NCBI GenBank assembly: GCA_012514915.1
Contig: JAAYZJ010000351.1
Span: 1 to 8,969 of the forward strand
Reading direction: 5' to 3'
Source of the DNA: Lentisphaerota bacterium
GTDB taxonomy: Bacteria; Verrucomicrobiota; Kiritimatiellia; RFP12; JAAYLN01
DNA: 8,969 bases
In this document: one piece after another, positions 1 to 7,299 of the stretch
Layout: each line of letters starts with the position of its first letter
How positions within the stretch are numbered: the stretch's first letter is position 1
Notes under the pieces: model-generated
What the model saw: the letters and a program-made list of their open reading frames with translations, nothing else
Told to the model about the DNA's origin: nothing
The model's database searches: none
Translations under genes and position numbers: made by a program

Positions 1-33
1 CAGCAAACCCACCCATCCTTGCAAAGTCATCAT
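1..33 (-). CDS. Start of an unidentified gene, truncated by the window edge
   Basis: Reading leftward, the miaB stop codon TGA overlaps an ATG at 33-31 in an ATGA arrangement. From that ATG an open frame runs to the window edge and reads MMTLQGWVGLL. A GAGG sequence (complement of 43-46) sits 9 nt before this ATG, a good Shine-Dalgarno distance, and favours it over the second ATG at 30-28. The same 4-bp ATGA overlap joins the AsmA-like gene to miaB just upstream, so this is plausibly the third cistron of a translationally coupled operon. Eleven residues, somewhat hydrophobic, are too few to name a family. The reality of the gene rests on the overlap, the ribosome binding site and the open frame. 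Confidence 0.5.
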   Translation of the reverse strand, partial: MMTLQGWVGLL

Positions 34-1388
34 GATGTCATGCCTCGATTCTCGATCACGCCGTAGAGCGTCTGCGGTTTGGCCCGTTCGATTCGCACCC
101 GGACACAGTCGCCGGCCTGCAGGCCCTCGACGGGCGCGAAGACGACGATCTTCCCCTGGCCGTTGCGGCCGCTCCAGCGCCGGGGATTGCGCAGGCTCGG
201 TCCTTCGGCGAGCACCTCGGTCGTCCGGCCGACCCAGGCTTCGTTGCGGGCCAGCCCGATGCGGTCCTGATCGTCGAGCAGCACCCGGTTGCGGTGCTCC
301 TTGACTGCATCGGGCACGTCGTCGGGCCACTCGGCCGCGCGCGTTCCCGGGCGGGGAGAATATTTGAAGATGAAGCTGTTGTCAAAGCGAACCTGCTCGA
401 ACAGGGCGCGCGTCGCCGCGAAATCGGACTCGGTCTCGCCGGGAAAGCCGACGATGATGTCCGTCGTGATCGCGCAGTCGGGAACCCGTTGCCGCAGCCG
501 TTCGACGGCCGCCACATACTCCGCCGCCGTGTAGCCGCGCCGCATGCGCCCCAGGACCGCATCGGAGCCCGACTGGACGGGAAGGTGCAGGTGCGGGGCG
601 ACCGGCGCCAGCTCGGCCATCGCGCGGGCCAGTTCCTCGCTGCATCCCGAGGGATGGCCCGACGTGAAGCGGACCCGCGCCAAGCCGGGAATGGCGCTGA
701 CCGCCTCGATCAGGCGGGGAAACGGTTCCCGGTAGCCGCCCGGGCTCGCCGGCTCGCCGGCCCAGACATCGCTTCCCTGGCGGCCATAGTTCAGCACGCT
801 CTGTCCCAGCAAGGTCACCTCGCGGACGCCGTCGGCCACCCGCGCGGCGACCTCCGCCACGATGTCGCGGGGGGGGCGGCTGCTCTCCGGGCCGCGCACC
901 TCGGGGACAATGCAGTAGGCGCAGCGGCGGTTGCAGCCCAGCAGAACCGTCACATAGGCGCTAGGCGTGGCCGCCAGATGGCCGTGGGGCACATCGGTGT
1001 CGTCCGCCGTGCCCAGCACGAGTTGTCCGGCGGCCCCCGCCAGCGCGGCCGACACGAGCGGCGGCAGGTGGCGCGACGCCCGCGTGCCCACGGCGAAATC
1101 GAGTCCCGGCACCTGGTCGAGCAGCGCGGGGCCCAGGCGCTGCACCATGCACCCCATCGCCCCGACCAGCCGTCCGGGATGGGTGCGTTTACTCTTGACC
1201 AGCAGACGCAGCTTGCCCAGCGCCTTGTCCTCGGCCTTGCCGCGGACACTGCAACTGTTGACCACCACCAGGTCGGCGGCCCGCTCCTGCGCCACCGGCT
1301 CGTGGCCGGCGGCCACCAGCAGGGCGGCGGCGGCCTCCGAGTCCCGGACGTTCATCTGGCAGCCGTAGGTATGAAGGTAGAAAGTCAT
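30..1388 (-). CDS. miaB: tRNA-2-methylthio-N6-dimethylallyladenosine synthase MiaB
   Basis: This radical-SAM methylthiotransferase converts i6A to ms2i6A at position 37 of tRNAs reading UNN codons, in the cytoplasm. The 452-residue product has the normal family length and all three parts. The N-terminal UPF0004 domain carries the auxiliary cluster cysteines C10 (TYGCQMN), C46 (NSCSVR) and C80 (MGCM). The radical-SAM core has the CxxxCxxC cluster C152-C156-C159 (CNRRCAYC), TLLGQ near 192-196 and HLPVQSGS near 268-275. A C-terminal TRAM domain spans about 386-448 and has the MiaB-like EGPSLRNP segment. The NSCSVR..AEDK segment and the VRGPESSRP stretch fit MiaB better than RimO or MtaB. The usual GQNVNAY is GQSVLNYG here, a mild divergence. 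The ATG overlaps the stop of the upstream AsmA-like gene by 4 bp, implying coupled translation. MiaA, which makes the substrate, is not in the window. Confidence 0.93.
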   Translation of the reverse strand: MTFYLHTYGCQMNVRDSEAAAALLVAAGHEPVAQERAADLVVVNSCSVRGKAEDKALGKLRLLVKSKRTHPGRLVGAMGCMVQRLGPALLDQVPGLDFAVGTRASRHLPPLVSAALAGAAGQLVLGTADDTDVPHGHLAATPSAYVTVLLGCNRRCAYCIVPEVRGPESSRPPRDIVAEVAARVADGVREVTLLGQSVLNYGRQGSDVWAGEPASPGGYREPFPRLIEAVSAIPGLARVRFTSGHPSGCSEELARAMAELAPVAPHLHLPVQSGSDAVLGRMRRGYTAAEYVAAVERLRQRVPDCAITTDIIVGFPGETESDFAATRALFEQVRFDNSFIFKYSPRPGTRAAEWPDDVPDAVKEHRNRVLLDDQDRIGLARNEAWVGRTTEVLAEGPSLRNPRRWSGRNGQGKIVVFAPVEGLQAGDCVRVRIERAKPQTLYGVIENRGMTS

Positions 1389-3340
1389 GGTTCCCGCGTC
1401 ATTGCATCAGGCTCGCCGCCGCCATCCGTCTCCGGGCGCCCGCGGATCGAGTCCATGATCTGCTCAACAATGCCGAAATAGTTCCACTCCGGCTTCATGA
1501 CCGGCCCGGAGATGCGGAACTGCATCATTTTGCTCACCGGCAGGGTGATCAGGCGCGCCAGCATGCCGGCCAGCGTCTTTTGCTTGAAGAAACGCAACTG
1601 GGTGACGCCGTCGAGCGGATAGCCCGGGGCATCGAGGCGGCAGGTGCCGTTGGCCGTCAGGCTGAATAGATTGCCCTCGACACGGAAATCCCGGATGGTG
1701 GCGACTCCATTGGTGATGGTGAACGGCAGCTGGGCGTCCGACTGCATCAGGAGCAGATCGACGCCGGGGATGTTGCGCCCGAGAAAATCGGTCAGGCCGG
1801 CGAACACGGGCACCCGCAGGATCGTTCCGTCCCGGACCGTCACCCGCCCCGCGCCGGTTGCCTGGTGCAGGAGCTGGGTCGATCCGGGCAGGCTGAGCCG
1901 CGTCTGCACCGACACCTGTCCCTCGATCGAGGACTTCGCGCCGTGGTCGGCCAGCAGCTCCGCCAGGCCGACGTTTTCGGCGCCCAGCTCCAGGTCGATG
2001 CGCGCCAGTCCGCCCGTCGGCGACCGGACCACGGTTGCGCGCCCGGTCAGGCTGCCGCCATAGCAGTTGGCGGCCACGTCCGTCAGCTCGATCCGGTTCG
2101 TGCCGTGAATCTGAAAGTCCGCGCGGGCATGCCGCAGCCGGACCGGATAGAGGGTGAGGTCGTCGCAGACCAGACGCCCGTCGATCCGGCTGGCACGCGA
2201 AGCGAGGCAGCCGGCCAGGGTGCCCGAAGCCGAGACCAGGGGGACGGTGTGGACGTGCAGGTTGGAACTGACGACGCCGGGGGCGGCCCGCAACGCCTGC
2301 AGCAGGGTTGGTCCGGGCAGGGTGGAGGAGAAGGTGAAGTCCGTCTCGTGACGCTGGGGAAAGTAGGCGATGGCGAGGTCGGCCTGCCCATCGGACGTTT
2401 GCGCCACAATCGGGGCCAGCGTCAGCTTGCGCTGGCCGTTTGCCTTGAGCCACTGGAGCGAGAGTTGCAGGCGCGTCAGGGGAATGCCGCGGAACCGCAG
2501 GCCGGCGCCGTCGACCGTCACGCGCATATCGAGCGACGCGGGCTCGTCCCGCCCCGCCGCCGCAAGCTGCAGCCCCATCGACCCATGGACGTTCAGCGGC
2601 GCGCGGTAGTCGCCGAAGTCGCGAAAGACCTCCACCACGTCGCCGCCGTCCAGGAAGAGGCAGAGCCGCTCGATGACATCGGGCGTCAGGGTGCCCCCGA
2701 GGTTCACCTGCAGTCGCCGCGCCTGGAAGTCAAAGGCGGCTTCGCCGTCGACGCGCTCCCGGAAACGGGGGGTCTGCACATCGACCCGGGCGTTGTCGAT
2801 GAAGAGCCGGTCTCGCTGCGAACGCAGCGCGAAGGTGACGCGCTCCGTGGCGATGCCGAAAATCGTCGAGTCCTCGATCGTGATCGCGACCGGACGCGCG
2901 AAGAGGGCGCCGGCCGGGTTGGCGGGATCGAACAGGGCCGTCCAGTCCTGCAGAGTTAGCCCCTGGCTGCTGACCGGCCAGGCAAGAAACGGGTCGATCA
3001 CGAGTCCCTGGAACGTGACCGAATCGATCCACGCGGCCGGCTGGCGCGATCGGTACACACGACCCCGCAGCTGGATGCGGTCGGCCTCGAAGAGGGGCGC
3101 GCCCAGTCTGCGCTTGGGATAGAGCCTGACGCGCCGCAGCTCGATGCCCCGCGACAGGCTGAACGCCGCCCGGTCGAAGAGGACGCTGACCGGCCCTTGC
3201 GACAGCCGGTTCTCCAGCCAACGGCACGCGGGCGGGGGGAGATCGCGGGCCGCCTGCCACAGCGCGACGCCCAGCAGGCAGCCTCCCGCGACCAGCACGG
3301 TGGCGAGCAGCCGGAACAATACGGAAAAGAAACGGCGCAT
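1385..3340 (-). CDS. AsmA-like inner-membrane protein with large periplasmic domain
   Basis: The 651-residue product (from this start) has an arginine-flanked hydrophobic segment at about 4-28, fitting a single N-terminal membrane anchor. A long region rich in alternating hydrophobic and polar residues follows, as expected for extended beta-strands. From about residue 497 the C-terminus resembles the AsmA_2 / AsmA-like C-terminal region: a GRVTVRDG segment, a VATIRDFRVEG stretch, a PLDGVTQLRFF segment and a closing ISGPVMKPEW, which echoes the ISGPWSDPxW type of ending. AsmA-family proteins (AsmA, TamB, YhdP) are envelope proteins, several implicated in phospholipid transport or outer-membrane homeostasis; that role here is inference. 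An in-frame ATG at 3364 would add 8 residues, but the inferred -10 box TAGAAT overlaps that codon and transcription would start downstream of it. I therefore chose ATG 3340, which also begins with the expected MRRFF. No Shine-Dalgarno is evident. Its stop overlaps the miaB start (ATGA). Confidence 0.8.
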   Translation of the reverse strand: MRRFFSVLFRLLATVLVAGGCLLGVALWQAARDLPPPACRWLENRLSQGPVSVLFDRAAFSLSRGIELRRVRLYPKRRLGAPLFEADRIQLRGRVYRSRQPAAWIDSVTFQGLVIDPFLAWPVSSQGLTLQDWTALFDPANPAGALFARPVAITIEDSTIFGIATERVTFALRSQRDRLFIDNARVDVQTPRFRERVDGEAAFDFQARRLQVNLGGTLTPDVIERLCLFLDGGDVVEVFRDFGDYRAPLNVHGSMGLQLAAAGRDEPASLDMRVTVDGAGLRFRGIPLTRLQLSLQWLKANGQRKLTLAPIVAQTSDGQADLAIAYFPQRHETDFTFSSTLPGPTLLQALRAAPGVVSSNLHVHTVPLVSASGTLAGCLASRASRIDGRLVCDDLTLYPVRLRHARADFQIHGTNRIELTDVAANCYGGSLTGRATVVRSPTGGLARIDLELGAENVGLAELLADHGAKSSIEGQVSVQTRLSLPGSTQLLHQATGAGRVTVRDGTILRVPVFAGLTDFLGRNIPGVDLLLMQSDAQLPFTITNGVATIRDFRVEGNLFSLTANGTCRLDAPGYPLDGVTQLRFFKQKTLAGMLARLITLPVSKMMQFRISGPVMKPEWNYFGIVEQIMDSIRGRPETDGGGEPDAMTREP

Positions 3341-3362
3341 GAAGAGGTTCTGTTGAGGGGTC

Positions 3363-3390
3363 ATTCTACGGGTTTCATGCCCCTCGTCAA
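3363..3390 (-). promoter_or_regulatory. Sigma70-type promoter for the AsmA-like gene and miaB operon
   Basis: On the minus strand, TTGACG (complement of 3385-3390) lies 16 bp before TAGAAT (complement of 3363-3368). These match the sigma70 consensus at 5/6 positions each. The start point would fall near 3356, leaving a leader of about 16 nt before the ATG at 3340. The box covers the alternative ATG at 3364, which argues against that codon being used. It is divergent from the grpE promoter, with the two -35 boxes 23 bp apart. Confidence 0.6.
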
Positions 3391-3403
3391 CCTCTATCCG
3401 TCG

Positions 3404-3413
3404 ACGCTAGCGT
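3404..3413. promoter_or_regulatory. 10-bp palindrome between divergent promoters, candidate operator
   Basis: ACGCTAGCGT is a perfect palindrome that abuts the -35 box of the grpE promoter (3414) and lies 13 bp from the -35 box of the divergent operon. A second palindrome, GTCGAC at 3400-3405, overlaps its left edge. The position suits a regulator acting on both promoters. Ten bases is short, so chance is possible, and no matching regulator is encoded here. It is not a CIRCE element. Confidence 0.3.
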
Positions 3414-3442
3414 TTGACCGTCTTGCCGCAAAGCGTTATGCT
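3414..3442 (+). promoter_or_regulatory. Sigma70-type promoter for grpE (and probably dnaJ-rsmE)
   Basis: TTGACC at 3414-3419 (5/6) is followed after 17 bp by TATGCT at 3437-3442 (4/6, keeping the key TA..T positions). Transcription would begin near 3449, giving a leader of about 25 nt. The inferred start point excludes the TTG at 3414 as a start codon for grpE. The same TATGCT box recurs at 8364. Confidence 0.65.
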
Positions 3443-3473
3443 AGTGTCTTTATCCATCGAATCTCCGAGCATC

Positions 3474-4109
3474 ATGACCCGCAACAAGACAAAAGAGTCC
3501 CCTCCCCTTCCCACTCCCGCCGCCGAGGCGCAGCCGGCGAGCACCGGCTGCGCGGCCGAGGCCGACGCGGCCGACGCCGCGCAGGCGGCCACGGCGAACC
3601 TGCAGCAGGAACTCGACGCCAGCCGCGCCCAGAATGTCCGCCTACTGGCCGATTTCGACAACTACCGCAAGCGCGTCGCCCGCGAGCGATCCGAGATTGT
3701 CAAGCGCGCCGGCGAGGAGATCGTGGCCGAACTGCTGCCGGTTCTCGACCATTTCGACCTGGCGTTGCAGCAGGCCGCCGACCCTGAAGCACCCTTCGTG
3801 GTGGGGATCCGGATGGTCTACGACCAACTGGTCGCCGCCCTCGGCAAGGCCGGGCTGGCGGCGATCCAGGCGCCGGGACAACGCTTCGACCCCGCCATTC
3901 ACGATGCGATCGCCTACCAGCCTTCGCCCGAGGTCGACGAGGGCTGCGTGCTGCTCCAGACCCGCTGCGGCTACCGCATGGGGGATCACGTCATCCGGCC
4001 GGCGACCGTCATCGTCTCCAGCGGTCCACCGGAGCCCGAAGCGGATCCCGCCGCCGAGGCGGCGCCGGAGGCGGAAGGCGTGGAGGGCGCGGACGCCGCG
4101 GATGCCTGA
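3474..4109 (+). CDS. grpE: Nucleotide exchange factor GrpE
   Basis: GrpE releases ADP from the Hsp70 chaperone DnaK and so resets its substrate cycle in the cytoplasm. The 211-residue product has a low-complexity Ala-rich N-terminus. A long helix follows, with the hallmark LLADFDNYRKRVARERSE (57-74) and LLPVLDHFDLAL (87-98). The beta domain contains GQRFDPAIHDAI (135-146) and GYRMGDHVIRPATVIVS (166-182), where most GrpE proteins end. Here an acidic Pro/Ala/Glu/Asp-rich tail of about 28 residues follows (184-211), likely disordered. ATG 3474 was chosen because the frame extends up to a TTG at 3414 that is itself the inferred -35 box. No clear Shine-Dalgarno precedes it. dnaJ lies 117 bp downstream on the same strand, but dnaK is not adjacent, unlike the common grpE-dnaK-dnaJ order. 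Confidence 0.94.
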   Translation: MTRNKTKESPPLPTPAAEAQPASTGCAAEADAADAAQAATANLQQELDASRAQNVRLLADFDNYRKRVARERSEIVKRAGEEIVAELLPVLDHFDLALQQAADPEAPFVVGIRMVYDQLVAALGKAGLAAIQAPGQRFDPAIHDAIAYQPSPEVDEGCVLLQTRCGYRMGDHVIRPATVIVSSGPPEPEADPAAEAAPEAEGVEGADAADA

Positions 4110-4125
4110 AGCGTCCCGCGCACGG

Positions 4126-4172
4126 TTGACAGTGAACCCATGAATTGTTGTTGCTGACGGGGCCCCGGCCCC
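4126..4172 (+). other. grpE-dnaJ spacer: orphan TTGACA, five-codon ORF and GC hairpin
   Basis: The 117-bp gap between grpE and dnaJ holds three visible items. A perfect -35 hexamer TTGACA lies at 4126-4131, but no convincing -10 is found 15-19 bp away. A tiny ORF at 4140-4157 reads ATG AAT TGT TGT TGC TGA (Met-Asn-Cys-Cys-Cys). An inverted repeat GGGGCCCCGGCCCC at 4159-4172 can form a 5-bp all-GC stem with a 4-nt loop. The layout resembles a leader-peptide attenuator upstream of dnaJ, but no U-tract follows the hairpin. Translation of the mini-ORF is unproven and no Shine-Dalgarno is obvious. Confidence 0.25.
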
Positions 4173-4226
4173 TGGATGGCCTCCGCCGCGACAGGCTTCG
4201 ACGGCGACCAATGGATCGACCCGCAC

Positions 4227-5411
<1,185 letters not shown>

Positions 5412-5439
5412 TCCCCGGGGTAGACTGCCCCTCAGGACC

Positions 5440-6180
5440 ATGTACCGCCACCCCGTCACCCCCGCGCAGCTGCTGCAACCCCGGCTCGTGCTGGAGCGGG
5501 CCGACGCCCGTCACCTGCAGACCGTCCTGCGGGTCAGCGAGGGCCTGCCGATCGAGTTGTTCGACGGCTGCGGCCGCACCGTCAGGCACACCATCACCGC
5601 CTGCGGGAGAGACGGCCTGACGCTCGAACAGGCGGCGCCGCCCGTCGCGCACCCGGCCCCGGCCTGCCGTCTGGCGCTCGTCGCGTGCGTCAGCAAGGGC
5701 AAGCGGATGGACTGGACGCTTGAGAAGGCCGCCGAACTCGGCGCCAGCCGGATGGTCCCCGTCCTGTCGGAACGCAGTGTCGTCCAGATCGACTCCCCCG
5801 ACGAGGCGGCGGCCAAGCAGGAGCGGTGGCGGCGCATCGCCATCGAGGCGACCCGCCAGTGCGGCAGCGCCTGGGCGCCCGAAGTCGCCCCGCCCCGCCC
5901 CTTCCGGCTGATTCTGCCGGAGCTCGCCGCCATCGACCCGCTGCTGGCGGCGGCATTGACCCCCGCGGCCCGCCCCCTGCGCGAAGTTCTCGCCGCCCTT
6001 CCATCCTCCCCGCCGCGCGAAGCGGCCTGGATCGTCGGCCCGGAAGGGGATTTCACGCCCGGCGAAATCGAGGCGCTGCGGGATGCGGGCGCCCGGCTCT
6101 GCTCGCTGGGACACAACATCCTGCGGACCGAGACCGCCGCCATCTACGGGCTGGCGGTCCTCGGCGCCGCCTGGCTCTAG
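5440..6180 (+). CDS. rsmE: 16S rRNA (uracil-1498-N3)-methyltransferase RsmE
   Basis: RsmE methylates N3 of U1498 in the decoding region of 16S rRNA, using S-adenosylmethionine. The 246-residue product matches the family length. The N-terminal PUA-like domain shows RHLQTVLR (24-31) and an ELFDGCG segment. The SPOUT methyltransferase core shows a KGKRMDWTLEKAAELG stretch, SERSVV, RWRRIAIEATRQCG, the SAM-site VGPEGDFTPGEIEALRDAG and the C-terminal knot LGHNILRTETAAIYGL. The family usually has GPEGGF where this protein has GPEGDF. The frame is open upstream, but translation before 5440 would run through dnaJ and gives no family sequence, so ATG 5440 is chosen. An AGGA lies only 2 nt before it, too close for a good Shine-Dalgarno. 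It sits 28 bp after dnaJ, and RsmE genes often neighbour dnaJ and prmA in bacteria. Confidence 0.94.
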   Translation: MYRHPVTPAQLLQPRLVLERADARHLQTVLRVSEGLPIELFDGCGRTVRHTITACGRDGLTLEQAAPPVAHPAPACRLALVACVSKGKRMDWTLEKAAELGASRMVPVLSERSVVQIDSPDEAAAKQERWRRIAIEATRQCGSAWAPEVAPPRPFRLILPELAAIDPLLAAALTPAARPLREVLAALPSSPPREAAWIVGPEGDFTPGEIEALRDAGARLCSLGHNILRTETAAIYGLAVLGAAWL

Positions 6181-6187
6181 CCCGCCC

Positions 6188-6202
6188 GAAGGAAGCCGCG
6201 CC
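6188..6202 (+). promoter_or_regulatory. Ribosome binding site deciding the SGNH hydrolase start
   Basis: The sequence GAAGGAAG lies just before a 7-nt spacer and the ATG at 6203, an ideal Shine-Dalgarno arrangement. It is one of the few clear ones in the window. It separates the true start from an in-frame upstream extension that overlaps rsmE. Confidence 0.6.
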
Positions 6203-7261
6203 ATGAACGATGCCCCGCACGAATGCCTGGCGACCTGGGATGGGCCGCTCGAACGGATCAACACGCAGGCCGACCCCGCGCGCGAGGATTTCGTGCAGCG
6301 GCTCGCGGTCGCCGCGCACGCCCCCACCGCGCTCCGCCTCTCCGCCGACATCCGGACAGAGGGCGTCCGCGGCGTTCCCGGCTGCGACTGCTCCCTGTTC
6401 TGCAACTTGGAATATGGAACGGCACCCGTCTTCTGGGACACGTTTCTCTATCCCGACACGGGATCGACCCCCTGGCGGCGCCTGAGCTGCGACTGCCGCG
6501 ACCGGGGCCGGCTGACCGCCGTCGAGCTGCACATCCGGCACCGCCTGCGCGGGCGGCTGCTGGTGCGCGATCTCCGGATCGAGACGCTGCCCCGCTGGGG
6601 CGGCGACGCCGACGTCACGGTCGCCGTCTTCGGCGACAGCACCGACATGACCTGCTATCTTCCCCACGAGCACCGGCTGACGCGGCGGCTGGAGCTGCTG
6701 CTGCGCGACCGCTTCGCCGACGCCCGGATCGACGTGCACGGCCTGGCCGAGGGCGGCGAGTTCCTCGACCGGCTGGTGGCGAGCGGACGGCTGGAGCGGG
6801 AGCTGGCGGCGCTCGACCGCTGCGACTTCATCCTCTTCCGCTACGGCCTGAACGACGTGCACCAGCGCGTGACGGACGCGGCCTTCGCGGCCCGGCTGAG
6901 CGAGGCGATCGCCCTCGCGCGGCGCCGCCATCCGGCGGCGCAGATCGTGCTGAGCACGACCATCCCCTACTCGTGCGACGGCTACGACGCCCAGGTGCGG
7001 AGGCTCGCCGCCGAACAGGGCTTGCCGCTGATCGATCTGCATGCGGCCCTCAAGCGCGCCGGCGCGGCCGGCGACTGGGACTGGCACCACGATCCGGGGC
7101 ACAGGATCGGCCGCCGCATGAACCGACTCCCGTCCGGCAATCCCGACGGCCTGCAGGGCGACAAGCATCCCAACCTGCATGGCGCCACGCTCATCGCCGA
7201 CCTCTACTTCGAGCAGCTCGAGCCGCTGGTCGCGCGCCACCTCGCCGTGCGTGGCGCCTAA
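6203..7261 (+). CDS. SGNH/GDSL-family hydrolase with N-terminal CBM-like domain
   Basis: The 352-residue protein has two parts. Residues about 30-130 look like a beta-sandwich of the carbohydrate-binding type, with a YGTAPVFWDT segment, PDTGSTPWRRL and a closing LLVRDLRIETL; this is a pattern judgement. The second half is an SGNH hydrolase: block I FGDS with nucleophile S146, a block II glycine in EGGEF (184-185), block III GLND with N217, and block V DKHPN with H322. The acidic partner is D320, so the spacing is Asp-x-His rather than the usual Asp-x-x-His. SGNH enzymes are mostly esterases, including carbohydrate deacetylases; the substrate here is unknown. There is no signal peptide, so it should be cytoplasmic. 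The good Shine-Dalgarno at 6188-6195 supports ATG 6203. It lies 22 bp after rsmE and may be read from the same transcript, while its function fits the next gene better. Confidence 0.82.
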   Translation: MNDAPHECLATWDGPLERINTQADPAREDFVQRLAVAAHAPTALRLSADIRTEGVRGVPGCDCSLFCNLEYGTAPVFWDTFLYPDTGSTPWRRLSCDCRDRGRLTAVELHIRHRLRGRLLVRDLRIETLPRWGGDADVTVAVFGDSTDMTCYLPHEHRLTRRLELLLRDRFADARIDVHGLAEGGEFLDRLVASGRLERELAALDRCDFILFRYGLNDVHQRVTDAAFAARLSEAIALARRRHPAAQIVLSTTIPYSCDGYDAQVRRLAAEQGLPLIDLHAALKRAGAAGDWDWHHDPGHRIGRRMNRLPSGNPDGLQGDKHPNLHGATLIADLYFEQLEPLVARHLAVRGA

Positions 7262-7264
7262 TCC

Positions 7265-7293
7265 TTGACAGCCGAATCGGAGCGCGGGATACT
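7265..7293 (+). promoter_or_regulatory. Sigma70-type promoter predicting a leaderless transcript
   Basis: A perfect TTGACA (7265-7270) is followed after 17 bp by GATACT (7288-7293, 4/6). A start point 7 nt beyond the -10 box falls on or next to the A of the ATG at 7300. The downstream gene has no Shine-Dalgarno at a usable distance, which fits leaderless initiation. The promoter starts 4 bp after the SGNH hydrolase stop, so the propeller gene can be expressed on its own. Confidence 0.6.
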
Positions 7294-7299
7294 GGCGCC

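Noticed and set aside
294..1481. 395-codon open frame on the plus strand opposite miaB
   Set aside because: miaB is unambiguous from its cluster cysteines and TRAM domain. The antisense frame is His/Arg/Gly-rich shadow sequence.
3278..3340. Lipobox at Cys21 of the AsmA-like protein
   Set aside because: The residues before the cysteine are AGG, which lack the usual Leu at -3. The surrounding helix continues past the Cys, as in a membrane anchor.
3414..3449. CIRCE or sigma32-type heat-shock element before grpE
   Set aside because: No TTAGCACTC-N9-GAGTGCTAA inverted repeat is present, and the boxes seen match a sigma70-type promoter.
6223..7299. Upstream in-frame extension of the propeller gene across the SGNH gene, suggesting a fusion
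   Set aside because: The extension is Arg/Pro/Ala-rich frame-shadow sequence. The region is fully explained by the SGNH gene in another frame, and the propeller fold starts at 7300.
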